Below, piece after piece: positions 17,479 to 27,100 of a DNA stretch of 64,000 nt (positions within the stretch are counted from its first letter, which is position 1; each line of letters starts with the position of its first letter). The notes beneath the pieces are model-generated. The model was not told the origin of the DNA. It saw only the letters and a program-made list of their open reading frames with translations, and made no database searches. Source of the stretch: CAIURC01 sp043777315. Lineage in GTDB: Bacteria > Verrucomicrobiota > Verrucomicrobiia > Chthoniobacterales > Chthoniobacteraceae. The position numbers and the translations under genes were made by a program. Where the stretch lies: positions 1-64,000 of the forward strand of contig JAYVPW010000091.1 of assembly GCA_043777315.1 (NCBI GenBank), given 5' to 3'.

Positions 17479-18417
17479 TCACCGGCTCAGCTCCAGCATT
17501 CGCCGAATCGGCAACTCGGCGCGCGCGCGGATCGGCTCGGGGATGATGATCTCGGGCGTGAGATTCAGCAGCGCGTCGTGGAGTTTTTCCAGCGTGTTCA
17601 TCTTCATGAAACGGCAATCGGCGCACGCGCAATGATCCGTCGGGCCGGGGATGAAAACCTTGTCCGGCATCTCGCGCCGCAGGCGGTGCAACATCCCGGA
17701 TTCGGTCACGATCACGAACGACTTCGACGGCGAGTTTTTGCAGTAAGTGATCATCTTTTCCGTCGAGCAAACCTCGTCCGCGAGGATGCGCACGGCGTAC
17801 GTGCATTCCGGGTGCGCGACGATCGGCGAGTCCGGCCACTCCGCGCGCGCGCGCTCGATCGAGTCGCGCGTGAACTCGACGTGGACGTAACACGCGCCCT
17901 TCCACAGCTCCATTTTGCGCCCGGTCTGCTCCATCACCCACGCGCCGAGATTCTGGTCCGGCACGAAGAGAATATTCCGATCGGCCGGCGCGGCGTTGAC
18001 GATCTTCACCGCGTTGCCGCTGGTCACGATCACGTCGCTCAGCGCCTTCACGCCGGAGGAGCAGTTGATGTAGGCGATGACGTAATAATTCTTCGCCGCG
18101 TGCTCGCGGAGGAAGGCGTCGAGCTTCTCCGCCGGGCACGATTCCGAAAGCGAGCAGCCGGCATCGAGATCGGGTAAAATCACACGCTTCGTCGGGTTCA
18201 CGATCTTCGCCGTCTCGGCCATGAAATGGACGCCGCAAAAGGCGATCACGTCCGCATCGGTCTGCGCCGCCTGGTAGCTCAAGCCGAGCGAGTCGCCGAC
18301 GAAATCGGCGAGCTCCTGAATTTCCTGCACCTGATAATTGTGCGCGAGGATCACGGCATTCCGCTCGCGCTTGAGCTCGAGAATTTCCGCGACTAAATCG
18401 ACACCGAGAGTGGGCAT
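17479..18417 (-). CDS. nadA: Quinolinate synthase
   Basis: NadA condenses iminoaspartate with dihydroxyacetone phosphate to quinolinate in de novo NAD synthesis, using a 4Fe-4S cluster. The 312-residue protein has NadA hallmarks: LAHNYQVQEIQELADFVGDS near the start, CGVHFMAETAKI, PDLDAGCSLSESC, and cysteines at INCSSG, HPECTY and DHCACADC that include the cluster ligands. The start ATG at 18417 is chosen over an upstream extension because homology begins at MPTLGVDLVAEI and a promoter lies just upstream. No nadB or nadC is adjacent. Confidence 0.95.
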   Translation of the reverse strand: MPTLGVDLVAEILELKRERNAVILAHNYQVQEIQELADFVGDSLGLSYQAAQTDADVIAFCGVHFMAETAKIVNPTKRVILPDLDAGCSLSESCPAEKLDAFLREHAAKNYYVIAYINCSSGVKALSDVIVTSGNAVKIVNAAPADRNILFVPDQNLGAWVMEQTGRKMELWKGACYVHVEFTRDSIERARAEWPDSPIVAHPECTYAVRILADEVCSTEKMITYCKNSPSKSFVIVTESGMLHRLRREMPDKVFIPGPTDHCACADCRFMKMNTLEKLHDALLNLTPEIIIPEPIRARAELPIRRMLELSR

Positions 18418-18423
18418 AGCAAT

Positions 18424-18452
18424 GACGTACGCGCGCGGTGGGAGCGGGTCAA
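18424..18452 (-). promoter_or_regulatory. Candidate nadA promoter
   Basis: TTGACC (18452-18447) and TACGTC (18429-18424) are separated by 17 bases and lie only six bases before the nadA ATG, so the transcript would be essentially leaderless. The promoter sits in the short gap after the porin gene. Confidence 0.5.
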
Positions 18453-18467
18453 TTCGCTCGCTCACTT

Positions 18468-19796
18468 TCAGAAAGTCACCGTGGTGCGCAGGCCGATGAC
18501 CAGCGCAGCGCGGTGGACGCCGCTGGGGTGGAAGATCCATTGCGCGTCGGGCTGGAGCGTCCACCACGGGGTCATCGCGTATTGGTAGGTGAGCTCGATG
18601 CTGGCTTCATCGGAAGGAGCCGGGTCGTGGGCGGAATGATGGGCGGCGCGGACTTCGGGGCTGAGGCCGAGCCAGGCGAAACCGAGGCCGAGGGTGTCGG
18701 CAGCATCGCGCTGGAGGAGGCCGCGATAGACGAGGCCGGCCTCCGCAGAGCGGCTGATGAAATTGCGCCCAGGCGGGGCGAAGGCAACGCGGGCAAAGGC
18801 GCCGAGGCCATCGTGCGCGGTGCCGGGTTCGCGCCAGAGCTCGTGCTCGGCGATGGCGTAAATGGCGTAATTTCCGCGGACGCTGCGGGCCTTCGTGTGG
18901 CTCGAAAGCGGAGCGATGTCCGCGAGGGTCAGGTCGTGGATGTCACCGAAAGTGTCGGTGTGGTAGGTCGCGCCGAGTTTAAAGATGCCGGAAAGCGGGG
19001 CCGGGCCGTCTTTGGTCTCGGAGTCGCCGTGCCGCCAGGCGAGTTCGGCGAACAGGATCGCGCCTTCGTCGCGGCGGAGGGCGAAGCGGATGCCGTGGCG
19101 GTTGAATTCATTCGACGGCGCGGCTCCGGGCGTCGGGTCGGAGAGGACGCCGGGCGCGGGGTTGCCGTCGTAGGCGCCGAGTTGCAGGCTCCAGCCGGGG
19201 GCTGGGATGAGGCGCAGCCGGAGTCCGAGCGCGCTGTAGGGATAGGAGGAAAGAGGAAAATTTGCGCTCAGGACATTCGCGGTGCCGAAGCTGGAATTGA
19301 TGAACGGCGCGGCGGTGCCGATGTTGAAAAACTCGGCGTCGGAGGCGAGAAACCCGACGCGGAGGGCGAAGCGCCCGTCGAACGCGAGCTGCTCGAGCCA
19401 GGCTTCGTAGAGGCGAAAGGAGTCGTATGCATCGATGTTGCTCACGACCGCGAAGTCGCCGGTGTATCTCCCCGAAAGGCTGGGGCCGTGCGGGTGAAGG
19501 GCCGCGGCGTGGAGCGTGGCGCCGTGCCATGTGACGAGCTTTTCCAAGTCGGCCTCCGCGGTGAATTGGACGAGGCCGTTGAAGGTCGCGCCGGTCGCGA
19601 GCCCGCCGCGCACATTGCCGAGCACTTCGGCGGTGTAGCTGCCGGTGAAGGTGAGGCCGTGGTCCGCGAGCCACGGTCGCGCGCCGAAGTTTTTGTCGGT
19701 GAGCGAGAAAGGCCCGGGCGCGGACGGCGGCTCGCCGGCGAGCAGCGCGGCGGCGCAGCTCGCGAGCAGGACGAGGGAGAAAAATCGAGCGTTCAC
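18468..19796 (-). CDS. OprB family carbohydrate-selective porin
   Basis: The 442-residue protein has an N-terminal signal peptide (MNARFFSLVLLASCAAALLAG, beginning with GTG). The body is typical of OprB porins: GLTFTGSYTAEVLGNVRGG, the strand pattern LYEAWLEQ, NSSFGTANVLSANFPLSSYP, and a C-terminal phenylalanine as needed for outer-membrane barrel insertion. Family members form outer-membrane channels for sugars. GTG at 19796 is chosen because it begins the signal peptide. It is divergent from a small channel-like membrane protein at 19917. The substrate cannot be predicted. Confidence 0.88.
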   Translation of the reverse strand: MNARFFSLVLLASCAAALLAGEPPSAPGPFSLTDKNFGARPWLADHGLTFTGSYTAEVLGNVRGGLATGATFNGLVQFTAEADLEKLVTWHGATLHAAALHPHGPSLSGRYTGDFAVVSNIDAYDSFRLYEAWLEQLAFDGRFALRVGFLASDAEFFNIGTAAPFINSSFGTANVLSANFPLSSYPYSALGLRLRLIPAPGWSLQLGAYDGNPAPGVLSDPTPGAAPSNEFNRHGIRFALRRDEGAILFAELAWRHGDSETKDGPAPLSGIFKLGATYHTDTFGDIHDLTLADIAPLSSHTKARSVRGNYAIYAIAEHELWREPGTAHDGLGAFARVAFAPPGRNFISRSAEAGLVYRGLLQRDAADTLGLGFAWLGLSPEVRAAHHSAHDPAPSDEASIELTYQYAMTPWWTLQPDAQWIFHPSGVHRAALVIGLRTTVTF

Positions 19797-19916
19797 GGGG
19801 CGATTTTGTGGCAGAGCGGGCCGTCGCTGCCGAGCCCGAACGCCGCACGGCGGGCGTCGATCTTCCACGATGACGAAGGTTTGTCCTCCGGCCTGTTTTC
19901 GAGTGCGCTGCCCGCC

Positions 19917-20291
19917 ATGTTCGAACAGCGCCGCGAAAAGATTCTCCCGTTTTCCCTCTTCCTCCGCCGCCTGGCGGTCTGCCTCGGAATCGCCGGCGGG
20001 ATGGTCGCGTTCGGCGTCGGGGTCGGCGTGCTCGGATACCACTTTTTCGCCGGATTCGCGTGGGTCGATTCGCTGCTGAACGCGTGCATGATTCTCACCG
20101 GCATGGGACCGGTCGGCACGCTCCCCACCGACGGCGCAAAGATTTTCGCGTCGGCCTACGCGCTGTTCAGCGGGCTCGTTTTCATCTCCGTCATGGCGGT
20201 CATGATCTCGCCGGTGATGCACCGTCTTCTGCACAAATTCCACATCGCCGAGGAGGACTTCGACGAAAGCGACGGTGGGAAAAAGCAGTGA
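19917..20291 (+). CDS. Two-helix channel-like membrane protein with atypical filter
   Basis: The 124-residue protein has a hydrophobic helix at about residues 18-45, a re-entrant pore-like segment at 50-67 and a second helix at about 76-98, then an acidic C-terminus. The order and spacing match the pore module of bacterial two-TM potassium channels. The place of the TVGYGD selectivity filter is taken by GMGPVG (62-67), so potassium selectivity is doubtful. It could be a channel-derived protein with another role. The ATG at 19917 follows the porin start by 120 bases in a divergent arrangement. Confidence 0.7.
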   Translation: MFEQRREKILPFSLFLRRLAVCLGIAGGMVAFGVGVGVLGYHFFAGFAWVDSLLNACMILTGMGPVGTLPTDGAKIFASAYALFSGLVFISVMAVMISPVMHRLLHKFHIAEEDFDESDGGKKQ

Positions 20292-20330
20292 CCTAATATG
20301 TCTCCGCCGCGGGACGTGGAGCGTTTTTCT

Positions 20331-21224
20331 TCACAGCAAATTCATCTGATTCCGCTCGTCGGCCGTCCGCCCCGACAGCTCCTCCGCGGTGGGCAGCGCG
20401 ATCGTCACGCCGAAGCGCTCGGCGATCCGCTGGCACGTGTGCGGCGAGAAGCCTTCGAAATGGTTGTTCGTATAAATCATCACGCGCGCGACCTCCGCCA
20501 AATGCTCCTGCACCCGCGCCGTCCACGAGTCGAGCGACGCGTCGCGCGGCCAAAGCAGGCCCTTGTATTTGTGCATCCGGCTGCCGTCGCCACCGTATTT
20601 CGTCGTCAGATCGCCGAGCAGCCGGACGTAGAGAAAATCAGTCGTCCGCGGGAAATAATCGAACGCCCCCTCGACCGCGTGCGCCAGCGGCGTGACATCG
20701 TTCCAGACCCAGCAGACGCGATGCTCCTCGAGCAGATGCGCGATCCGCGGCAGGTGCCAGCCCGCGTCCCGGAACTCGATCGCGAACCGGAAATCCGCCG
20801 GTAGATTCCGCACGAAATCCCGCAGCGCCTGCTCGTCATTTTTCAGCGTGAAATAAGGCGGCAACTGGACCAGCACACACGCCAGCTTCGCCCGCAGCGG
20901 CGCGACGCTCGCGAGAAATCCCGCGAGCAAATCCTCGCAATCCCGCAGCTTCCGATCGTGCGTGATCTCGCGCGCCATCTTCGCGGAAAAGACGAACGTC
21001 TCCGGCGTCGCATCGAGCCAATGCCCCGCCGTGGACGACTTCGGCGGCGCATAAAAAGTCGAATCGACCTCCACCGCATCGAGAAATCGCGCATAAAAAG
21101 CCAGCCGCTCCGCCGCCGGCAAATGCTCGGGATAAAACACCCCATGCCAATCCTCGAAACTCCACGCGCACGTGCCGAAATGCACCTTGCGCGGGGCGTC
21201 GGTGGTGTGGGGGGAAGTGTTCAC
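20331..21224 (-). CDS. DUF72 family protein (YecE-like)
   Basis: The 297-residue protein is a DUF72 member, a TIM-barrel-like family without a firmly known function. Family features include HFGTCAWSFEDWHGVFYP at the N-terminus, FYARFLDAVEVDSTFYAPP, PPYFTLKNDEQALRDF and the late IYTNNHFEGFSPHTC. Length is normal. The start is taken as GTG 21224 (VNTSPHTTDAP), because upstream alternatives enter the heptad repeat. It is divergent from the bamD-like gene and separated from it by the repeat element. Confidence 0.85.
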   Translation of the reverse strand: MNTSPHTTDAPRKVHFGTCAWSFEDWHGVFYPEHLPAAERLAFYARFLDAVEVDSTFYAPPKSSTAGHWLDATPETFVFSAKMAREITHDRKLRDCEDLLAGFLASVAPLRAKLACVLVQLPPYFTLKNDEQALRDFVRNLPADFRFAIEFRDAGWHLPRIAHLLEEHRVCWVWNDVTPLAHAVEGAFDYFPRTTDFLYVRLLGDLTTKYGGDGSRMHKYKGLLWPRDASLDSWTARVQEHLAEVARVMIYTNNHFEGFSPHTCQRIAERFGVTIALPTAEELSGRTADERNQMNLL

Positions 21225-21248
21225 GGTGAGTGATGAGCGGAGCAGCAA

Positions 21249-21362
21249 ACGTCGAACGTCGAACGTCGAACGTCGAACGTCGAAGTCAGGAAATCAGCGC
21301 GCGCGCCATCTCCCTCAGTTCCGCACTTCGACGTTCGACGTTCGACGTTCGACGTTCGACGT
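21249..21362. repeat. Heptad hairpin element
   Basis: Five exact ACGTCGA units (21249-21283), a 44-base spacer and five exact TCGACGT units (21328-21362). It lies in a divergent intergenic region, upstream of both the DUF72 gene and the bamD-like gene. Confidence 0.9.
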
Positions 21363-21404
21363 TCGCCTATTTTCCCCCTCGGTTTCCTCCCCGCCCCGCA
21401 CACC

Positions 21405-21433
21405 TTGACGCTCCCCCACCCCGTCGCTACCGT
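21405..21433 (+). promoter_or_regulatory. Candidate promoter of the bamD-like gene
   Basis: TTGACG (21405-21410), a 17-base spacer and TACCGT (21428-21433) stand ten bases before the ATG at 21444. This is the clearest example of the short-leader promoter type seen repeatedly in the window. Confidence 0.55.
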
Positions 21434-21443
21434 CCGCGCTCTC

Positions 21444-22673
21444 ATGAGAAAACTCGCCCTTTTCACCGCCCTGTCCGCACTCGTTTTGGGGCTGCCCGCG
21501 GGGGGATTTGGCGCGATCGTTTACCGCTCGAACGAGGGCTGGAGCGTGGAAGGCGACGCCGGCAGCAAGATCGAAAACAGCGCCGCGGAACAGATGAAAA
21601 AGGGCGAGGAACTCGAAGCGGCGGGCGACACGGGCGGCGCGCTTTCGGCCTACCGCGGCCTCGTCAAACGCTACGGACTTTCCGTGCTCGCCCCGAAAGC
21701 GCAGCGCAAAATCGGCGTCCTGCTCGAGCGCGCGGGCAAGTACGACGACGCGTTCACCGCCGACGACACCTACCTCGCCAAGTATCCGAAAGGCGACGAT
21801 TTCGAGCCCGTCGTCGAGTCGATGTTCAAGATCGCGAAGCTCTTTCTGGACGGGCAAAAGAAGAAGCTGTTCGGCGTGCCGGTCGCGTCTTCCATGACCC
21901 GCGCGCAGGAGATGTTCGAGGCGATCGTGAAGAAAGCGCCGTTCAGCAAATGGGCGCCGATCGCGCAATTCAACGCCGGCCAGACGCTCGAAAAACAGGG
22001 CAAACTGCCGGAGGCGATCGCCGCGTATCAGGCTGTCGTCACGCGCTACCCGACCGACGCCATCGCCGACGACGCGCTCTATCAGGTCGGCTACGTGCGG
22101 CTGAAAGAATATCGCGAAGGTTCATACGACAGCGCCTCCGCGGCGAAAGCGCGCGAGTCGTTCGAGGACTTCATCGCCCGCTATCCCGACAGCGAAAAGA
22201 TCCCGCAGGCGCGCGAAAACATGAAGACGCTCCAGACCGGGTCGGCGCAGGGCACGCTGGATGTCGCGAAATTTTACGACAAGACCGGCAACCACAAAGC
22301 CGCCGTCATCTATTACAACGACGTGATCAAATCGCAGCCCGACACGGCCGAGAGCACGTTCGCGAAAAACCGGATCGCCGTGTTGAAAGAGAAGTTCGGC
22401 GAGGAGGCCTTGCGCGCCGGACCCGAGCGCGCGGAGACCGGCGCGCGCGCCGAAAGCCGGCGCAAACTCCAGGCAAAAGTGAACACCGTCTCGCGCCCCG
22501 ATTACGCCGGCCCGCCCGTCGCCGTCGCGCCGATTCCCGACGAAATCGCCCCTTCCAAAATCCCGCGCCTCCGCACCTCGCCGCAGAACCTCGGCCCCGT
22601 CCCTCCGTCGGTCGAACCGCCGCTGCCGGAAGCGCTCCCCGCCGACAGAACGCTGCCCAAACCGCCCCGCTAA
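21444..22673 (+). CDS. BamD-like TPR outer-membrane assembly protein
   Basis: The 409-residue protein begins with a signal peptide (MRKLALFTALSALVLGLPAG) and contains tetratricopeptide-like repeats such as AIAAYQAVVTRYPTDAIADDALYQVGY and FEDFIARYPDSEKIPQARENM, the pattern of BamD/YfiO proteins that help insert beta-barrels. It is longer than classic BamD and ends in a proline-rich tail of about 80 residues. I see no clear lipobox cysteine. It ends immediately before the LptE-like gene, so the two are probably cotranscribed as an envelope-assembly pair. Confidence 0.75.
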   Translation: MRKLALFTALSALVLGLPAGGFGAIVYRSNEGWSVEGDAGSKIENSAAEQMKKGEELEAAGDTGGALSAYRGLVKRYGLSVLAPKAQRKIGVLLERAGKYDDAFTADDTYLAKYPKGDDFEPVVESMFKIAKLFLDGQKKKLFGVPVASSMTRAQEMFEAIVKKAPFSKWAPIAQFNAGQTLEKQGKLPEAIAAYQAVVTRYPTDAIADDALYQVGYVRLKEYREGSYDSASAAKARESFEDFIARYPDSEKIPQARENMKTLQTGSAQGTLDVAKFYDKTGNHKAAVIYYNDVIKSQPDTAESTFAKNRIAVLKEKFGEEALRAGPERAETGARAESRRKLQAKVNTVSRPDYAGPPVAVAPIPDEIAPSKIPRLRTSPQNLGPVPPSVEPPLPEALPADRTLPKPPR

Positions 22674-23204
22674 ATGCGCTTCCTTCGCCTCTCCGCCGTC
22701 GCCGCGATGCTCTTCAGCCTCGTCGGCTGCGCCGGTTATCAGCTCGGCCCGATCAAGCCAAAACCGTACAAAGACATCACGTCCATCGCGGTCCCGACCT
22801 TCAAAAACGACACCCTCGAGCCGCGCATCGAAGTGCTCCTCGCCAACTCCGTCATCAAGCAAATCCAGCAGGACGGCACGTATCGCGTGACCGACGAAAA
22901 GCACGCCGACGCCGTGCTCGAATGCACCCTCGACTCCATCGTGCGCCGCTCCTCCCGCAGCGTCCGCGGCAACATCCTCCAGACTCGCGAATACACCCTG
23001 ACCCTGCGCGTGATCTACACGATGAGGAACCGCCTCACCGGCGCGCAGATCGACCGGCGCACCGTCAGCGGCAGCACGAATTTCTTCGTCAACGGCACCA
23101 GCATCCTCGCCTCCGACGTGAACCAGGACGAACGCCAGGCCATCCCCCTCGCCGCCGAAGACATGGCCGTCCACCTCACCAGCCTCATCAGCGAAGGCTG
23201 GTGA
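22674..23204 (+). CDS. lptE: LptE-like lipoprotein
   Basis: The 176-residue lipoprotein has a lipobox at LVGCAGY, followed by GYQLGPIKP and ITSIAVPTFKNDTLEPRIE, the pattern of LptE-family proteins that partner LptD in delivering lipopolysaccharide to the outer membrane. It starts directly after the TAA of the bamD-like gene, indicating coupled translation. rsmI follows six bases later. Assignment rests on the domain pattern; the lptD gene is not in the window. Confidence 0.8.
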   Translation: MRFLRLSAVAAMLFSLVGCAGYQLGPIKPKPYKDITSIAVPTFKNDTLEPRIEVLLANSVIKQIQQDGTYRVTDEKHADAVLECTLDSIVRRSSRSVRGNILQTREYTLTLRVIYTMRNRLTGAQIDRRTVSGSTNFFVNGTSILASDVNQDERQAIPLAAEDMAVHLTSLISEGW

Positions 23205-23210
23205 CCTGCG

Positions 23211-23960
<750 letters not shown>

Positions 23961-24087
23961 CACCTCAGTGCGGGCATTGGATTACTGAATGCCGAGGCCT
24001 ATCGGCGTCAGCTCGAAGCCGATCTTCGCTCGCAACTCGCCGCCGAGTCCGCAGTAATTCCTCGCCGTGTTCCCCCGCAAATGCCGG

Positions 24088-24117
24088 TTGTCGCGCGCAT
24101 GACCCGCGCTTTACCGT
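24088..24117 (+). promoter_or_regulatory. Candidate promoter of the cyclase-ATPase gene
   Basis: TTGTCG (24088-24093), an 18-base spacer and TACCGT (24112-24117) lie 17 bases before the ATG at 24135. The rest of the 174-base gap after rsmI shows nothing recognisable. Confidence 0.45.
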
Positions 24118-24134
24118 CCGCGACTTTCCCCGAC

Positions 24135-27100
24135 ATGGAGTGCCCCCATTGCCATTACGCATTTCCCGCCGGCTCGCTCTATTGCGGGCAATGCGGCGCT
24201 TTCCTCGCGGAGACCGCGCCGCCCGCGGAGGCCGCTGACGACCGGGCGGAGCGACGGCACCTCACCGTCATGTTCTGCGATCTCGTCGGCTCGACGGGGC
24301 TCTCGTCCTCGCTCGATCCCGAGGATTTCCGCGAGCTGCTGCGACGGTATCTGGACGTCGCCGACACGGTCGCGCGGCGCTTCTCCGGCTTCGTCGGGCA
24401 GGTGCATGGCGACGGGATGCTCGTCTATTTCGGCTACCCCAAATCACGCGAGGATTCCGCGATCCTCGCCGTGCGGGCGGGCTTGGGAATCCTGCGCGCC
24501 ATCGAGGACTTGAACCGCGAGATCACGCTCGCCGGGCGCGATCCGCTGCACGTCCGCATCGGCATCCACACCGGCCTGCTCGTGGTCGGGGAACTCGGCA
24601 CCGGGCAGGGTCGCGAGTCGTCGGTCGTCGTCGGGAAAACGCCGAATCTGGCCGCCCGCGTGCAGGCGCTCGCGAGGCCCGGCACGGTCGTGATCAGCGG
24701 CGACACCTGGCGTCTCGTGCGTCCCTATTTTCGGTGCGAACCGCTGGGAGACTTTGTGTTAAAGGGCATTGCCGAGCCGGTCGGCGTGTTTCGCGTCGCC
24801 GCGGAAATCCTCTCGCCAGACGCGGCGACCGATCTCACCGCGCTCGTCGGCCGCGACTCCGAACTGCGCGCACTCGTGGAGGCGTGGCGCGGCGTCGGAG
24901 CCGTCGGCGCGAACTTCACCATCGTCGGCGAGGCCGGGATCGGGAAGTCGCGGCTGGTGCAGGAATTCATCCGCGCCGTCGCCGCCGAGCCCCCGCAACG
25001 CCTCGTCGCCCGCGGCTCGGCGCAGGCGCAAAGCAGCGCGTTCTTTCCGCTGCTCGAAATGCTGCGCCAGCGCATCGGCTGCGCGGTCGCGGAGCCGGCG
25101 GAGGAGCAGTTTGAGAAGATCGAAAAGTTCGCCGCCGAGTTCGCCTTTCCCGTCGCCGAGACGTCCAGCCTGCTCGCCTCCGTGCTCTCCGTCGAGCCGC
25201 CGGCCGATCGCGCGATTCGCCCGCTGTCGCCCGCCGCGGCCCGCCAGCGCTTGATCGGATGGCTGCCCGAGTTTCTCCAGACGCTGGCCGCCCGCCGTGC
25301 GCTCGTCTTTGCCGTCGAGGATTTGCACTGGCTCGATCCGTCCTCGATCGAGGCGCTGAACCATCTTTTCGCGGGCGGGCCGATCGCCGGCGTCCTCGTT
25401 TTGCTCACCGCCCGACCCGAATTTACCGCGCCGTGGGCGCCGCTCCCGCTCATCGCGCTCGAGCGCCTGCACGCGCGGGAAGTCGCTGATTTCGCCGAGA
25501 AAATGGCCGGCGGAAAAGAGCTCCCCGGCGACATCGTGCATCAGGTCGTGGCGAAGGCGAATGGCGTGCCGCTCTTCGTCGAGGAGATGATGAAGATGGT
25601 GCTCGAATCCGGGCTGCTCGTGGAGTGCGAGTCGCATTTTGAAACGACGGCGCCGCTGCCTTCGCTCGCCATCCCCGACACGCTCCACGCGCTGCTGATG
25701 GCGCGGCTCGACCGGACCTCCACGGTGCGCGAAGTCGCGCAAATCGCGGCGGTGCTCGGGAGCGAGTTCGACTACGAAATGCTCCGCTCGCTCTGCCCGT
25801 TCGACGAGACGCTGCTCGCCGCGGAACTCGGCCGGCTGGTCGAGGCCGGCCTGCTTTCGCGCAGCGGCGTGATCCCGCACGCGACGTTCGCGTTTCGTCA
25901 CGCGCTGATTCAGGCGGAGGCGTATCAGTCGCTGCTGAAGCGGAAACGGCAGCGCTATCACGAGGAGATCGCGGGGATGCTGGCGGAGCGTTTTCCCGAG
26001 ATGCTCGCCACGCAGCCGGAGCTCGTGGCGCATCACTACACCGAGGGCGGGCGGCCCGCCGAGGCGATCGGTTTCTGGCTCCGCGCGGCGACGCGCTCGG
26101 TCGAGCGCTCGGCGAATCTCGAAGCCATCGCGCAGGCCGCCAGCGGCCTCGCGCTGCTCCCCGCGCTCGCCGACGACGCCGCGCGGCGCGAGCGCGAGCT
26201 TCTTTTTCTGGTGATGCGCGGACAGGCCGAGGTGCAGCTCCGCGGGTACGCGGCACCCGAGGTGCAGCAGACTTATTCCCGCGCCCGCGAGCTGTGCCGG
26301 GAGGTCGGCGGGAGCCCGCAAATTTACCAGGTGCTCGCGCTCCTGAACGCGTTCTTCACCTCGCGCGCGGAATTCGCCGCGGCGCGCGAAATGGCGGACG
26401 AAATGTTGCGCGTCGGCGAGGAAAGCGACTCGTCCATTTTTCTGGAAAACGCGTGGCTCGCTCTCGCCACAGACGCGTTTTACGTCGGCCGTCTCGACGA
26501 CGCGGTCGATCACGCGACCCGCTCGCTGGAGTGCTGCCGGCGTTTCAGCGAGACGCGTCCGCCGCGCACACTCGACATCGAAGTGGCGGCGTTGAGCTGG
26601 GGCGGAATCGCGCTGATTTTGCGCGGCCAGCCCGACGAAGGACTCGCGTGGGCGCGTCGCGGAGTTGCCCACGCCGCCGCCATCGCGCATCCGCATTCAC
26701 TCGCCTTTGCGCGGCACTTTGTGCAGCTCGCCCACTACTGGCGCGAGGAGCCCGCGGGCGTTTTGGAAGGGATGGAAACCTATCTCGCGGAGTGCCGGGA
26801 GCAGGGCTTCATCTACTGGATCGCCCTCGGCTCGATGCTCGGTTCGTGGGCGCGCGTGGCGCTCGGGCAGAGCGGCATGGCGCTGGAAATTCTACGGCGC
26901 GCGCTGGCCGGCTGGCAGCGCACGGGAGCCCGGCTGGCAGGCTCGCAGAACTTCGGCTTTCTCGCGGATGCGTGCGCGCGTCTCGGAGAGATCGACGAAG
27001 GATTGAGCGCGATCGAGAGCGGCCGCGCGTATCCGCGAGAGACCGGCGAACACTGCTACGAAGCCGATCTCACGCTGATCGAGGGCCGGCTCCGAGCCGC

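Noticed and set aside
21249..21362. Heptad arrays considered as a CRISPR
   Set aside because: The repeats are seven bases in direct tandem with no spacers between them, arranged as inverted arms, and no cas gene is present.
23961..24134. Possible small RNA or tRNA between rsmI and the cyclase gene
   Set aside because: No cloverleaf or strong structure was seen; only a candidate promoter could be supported.
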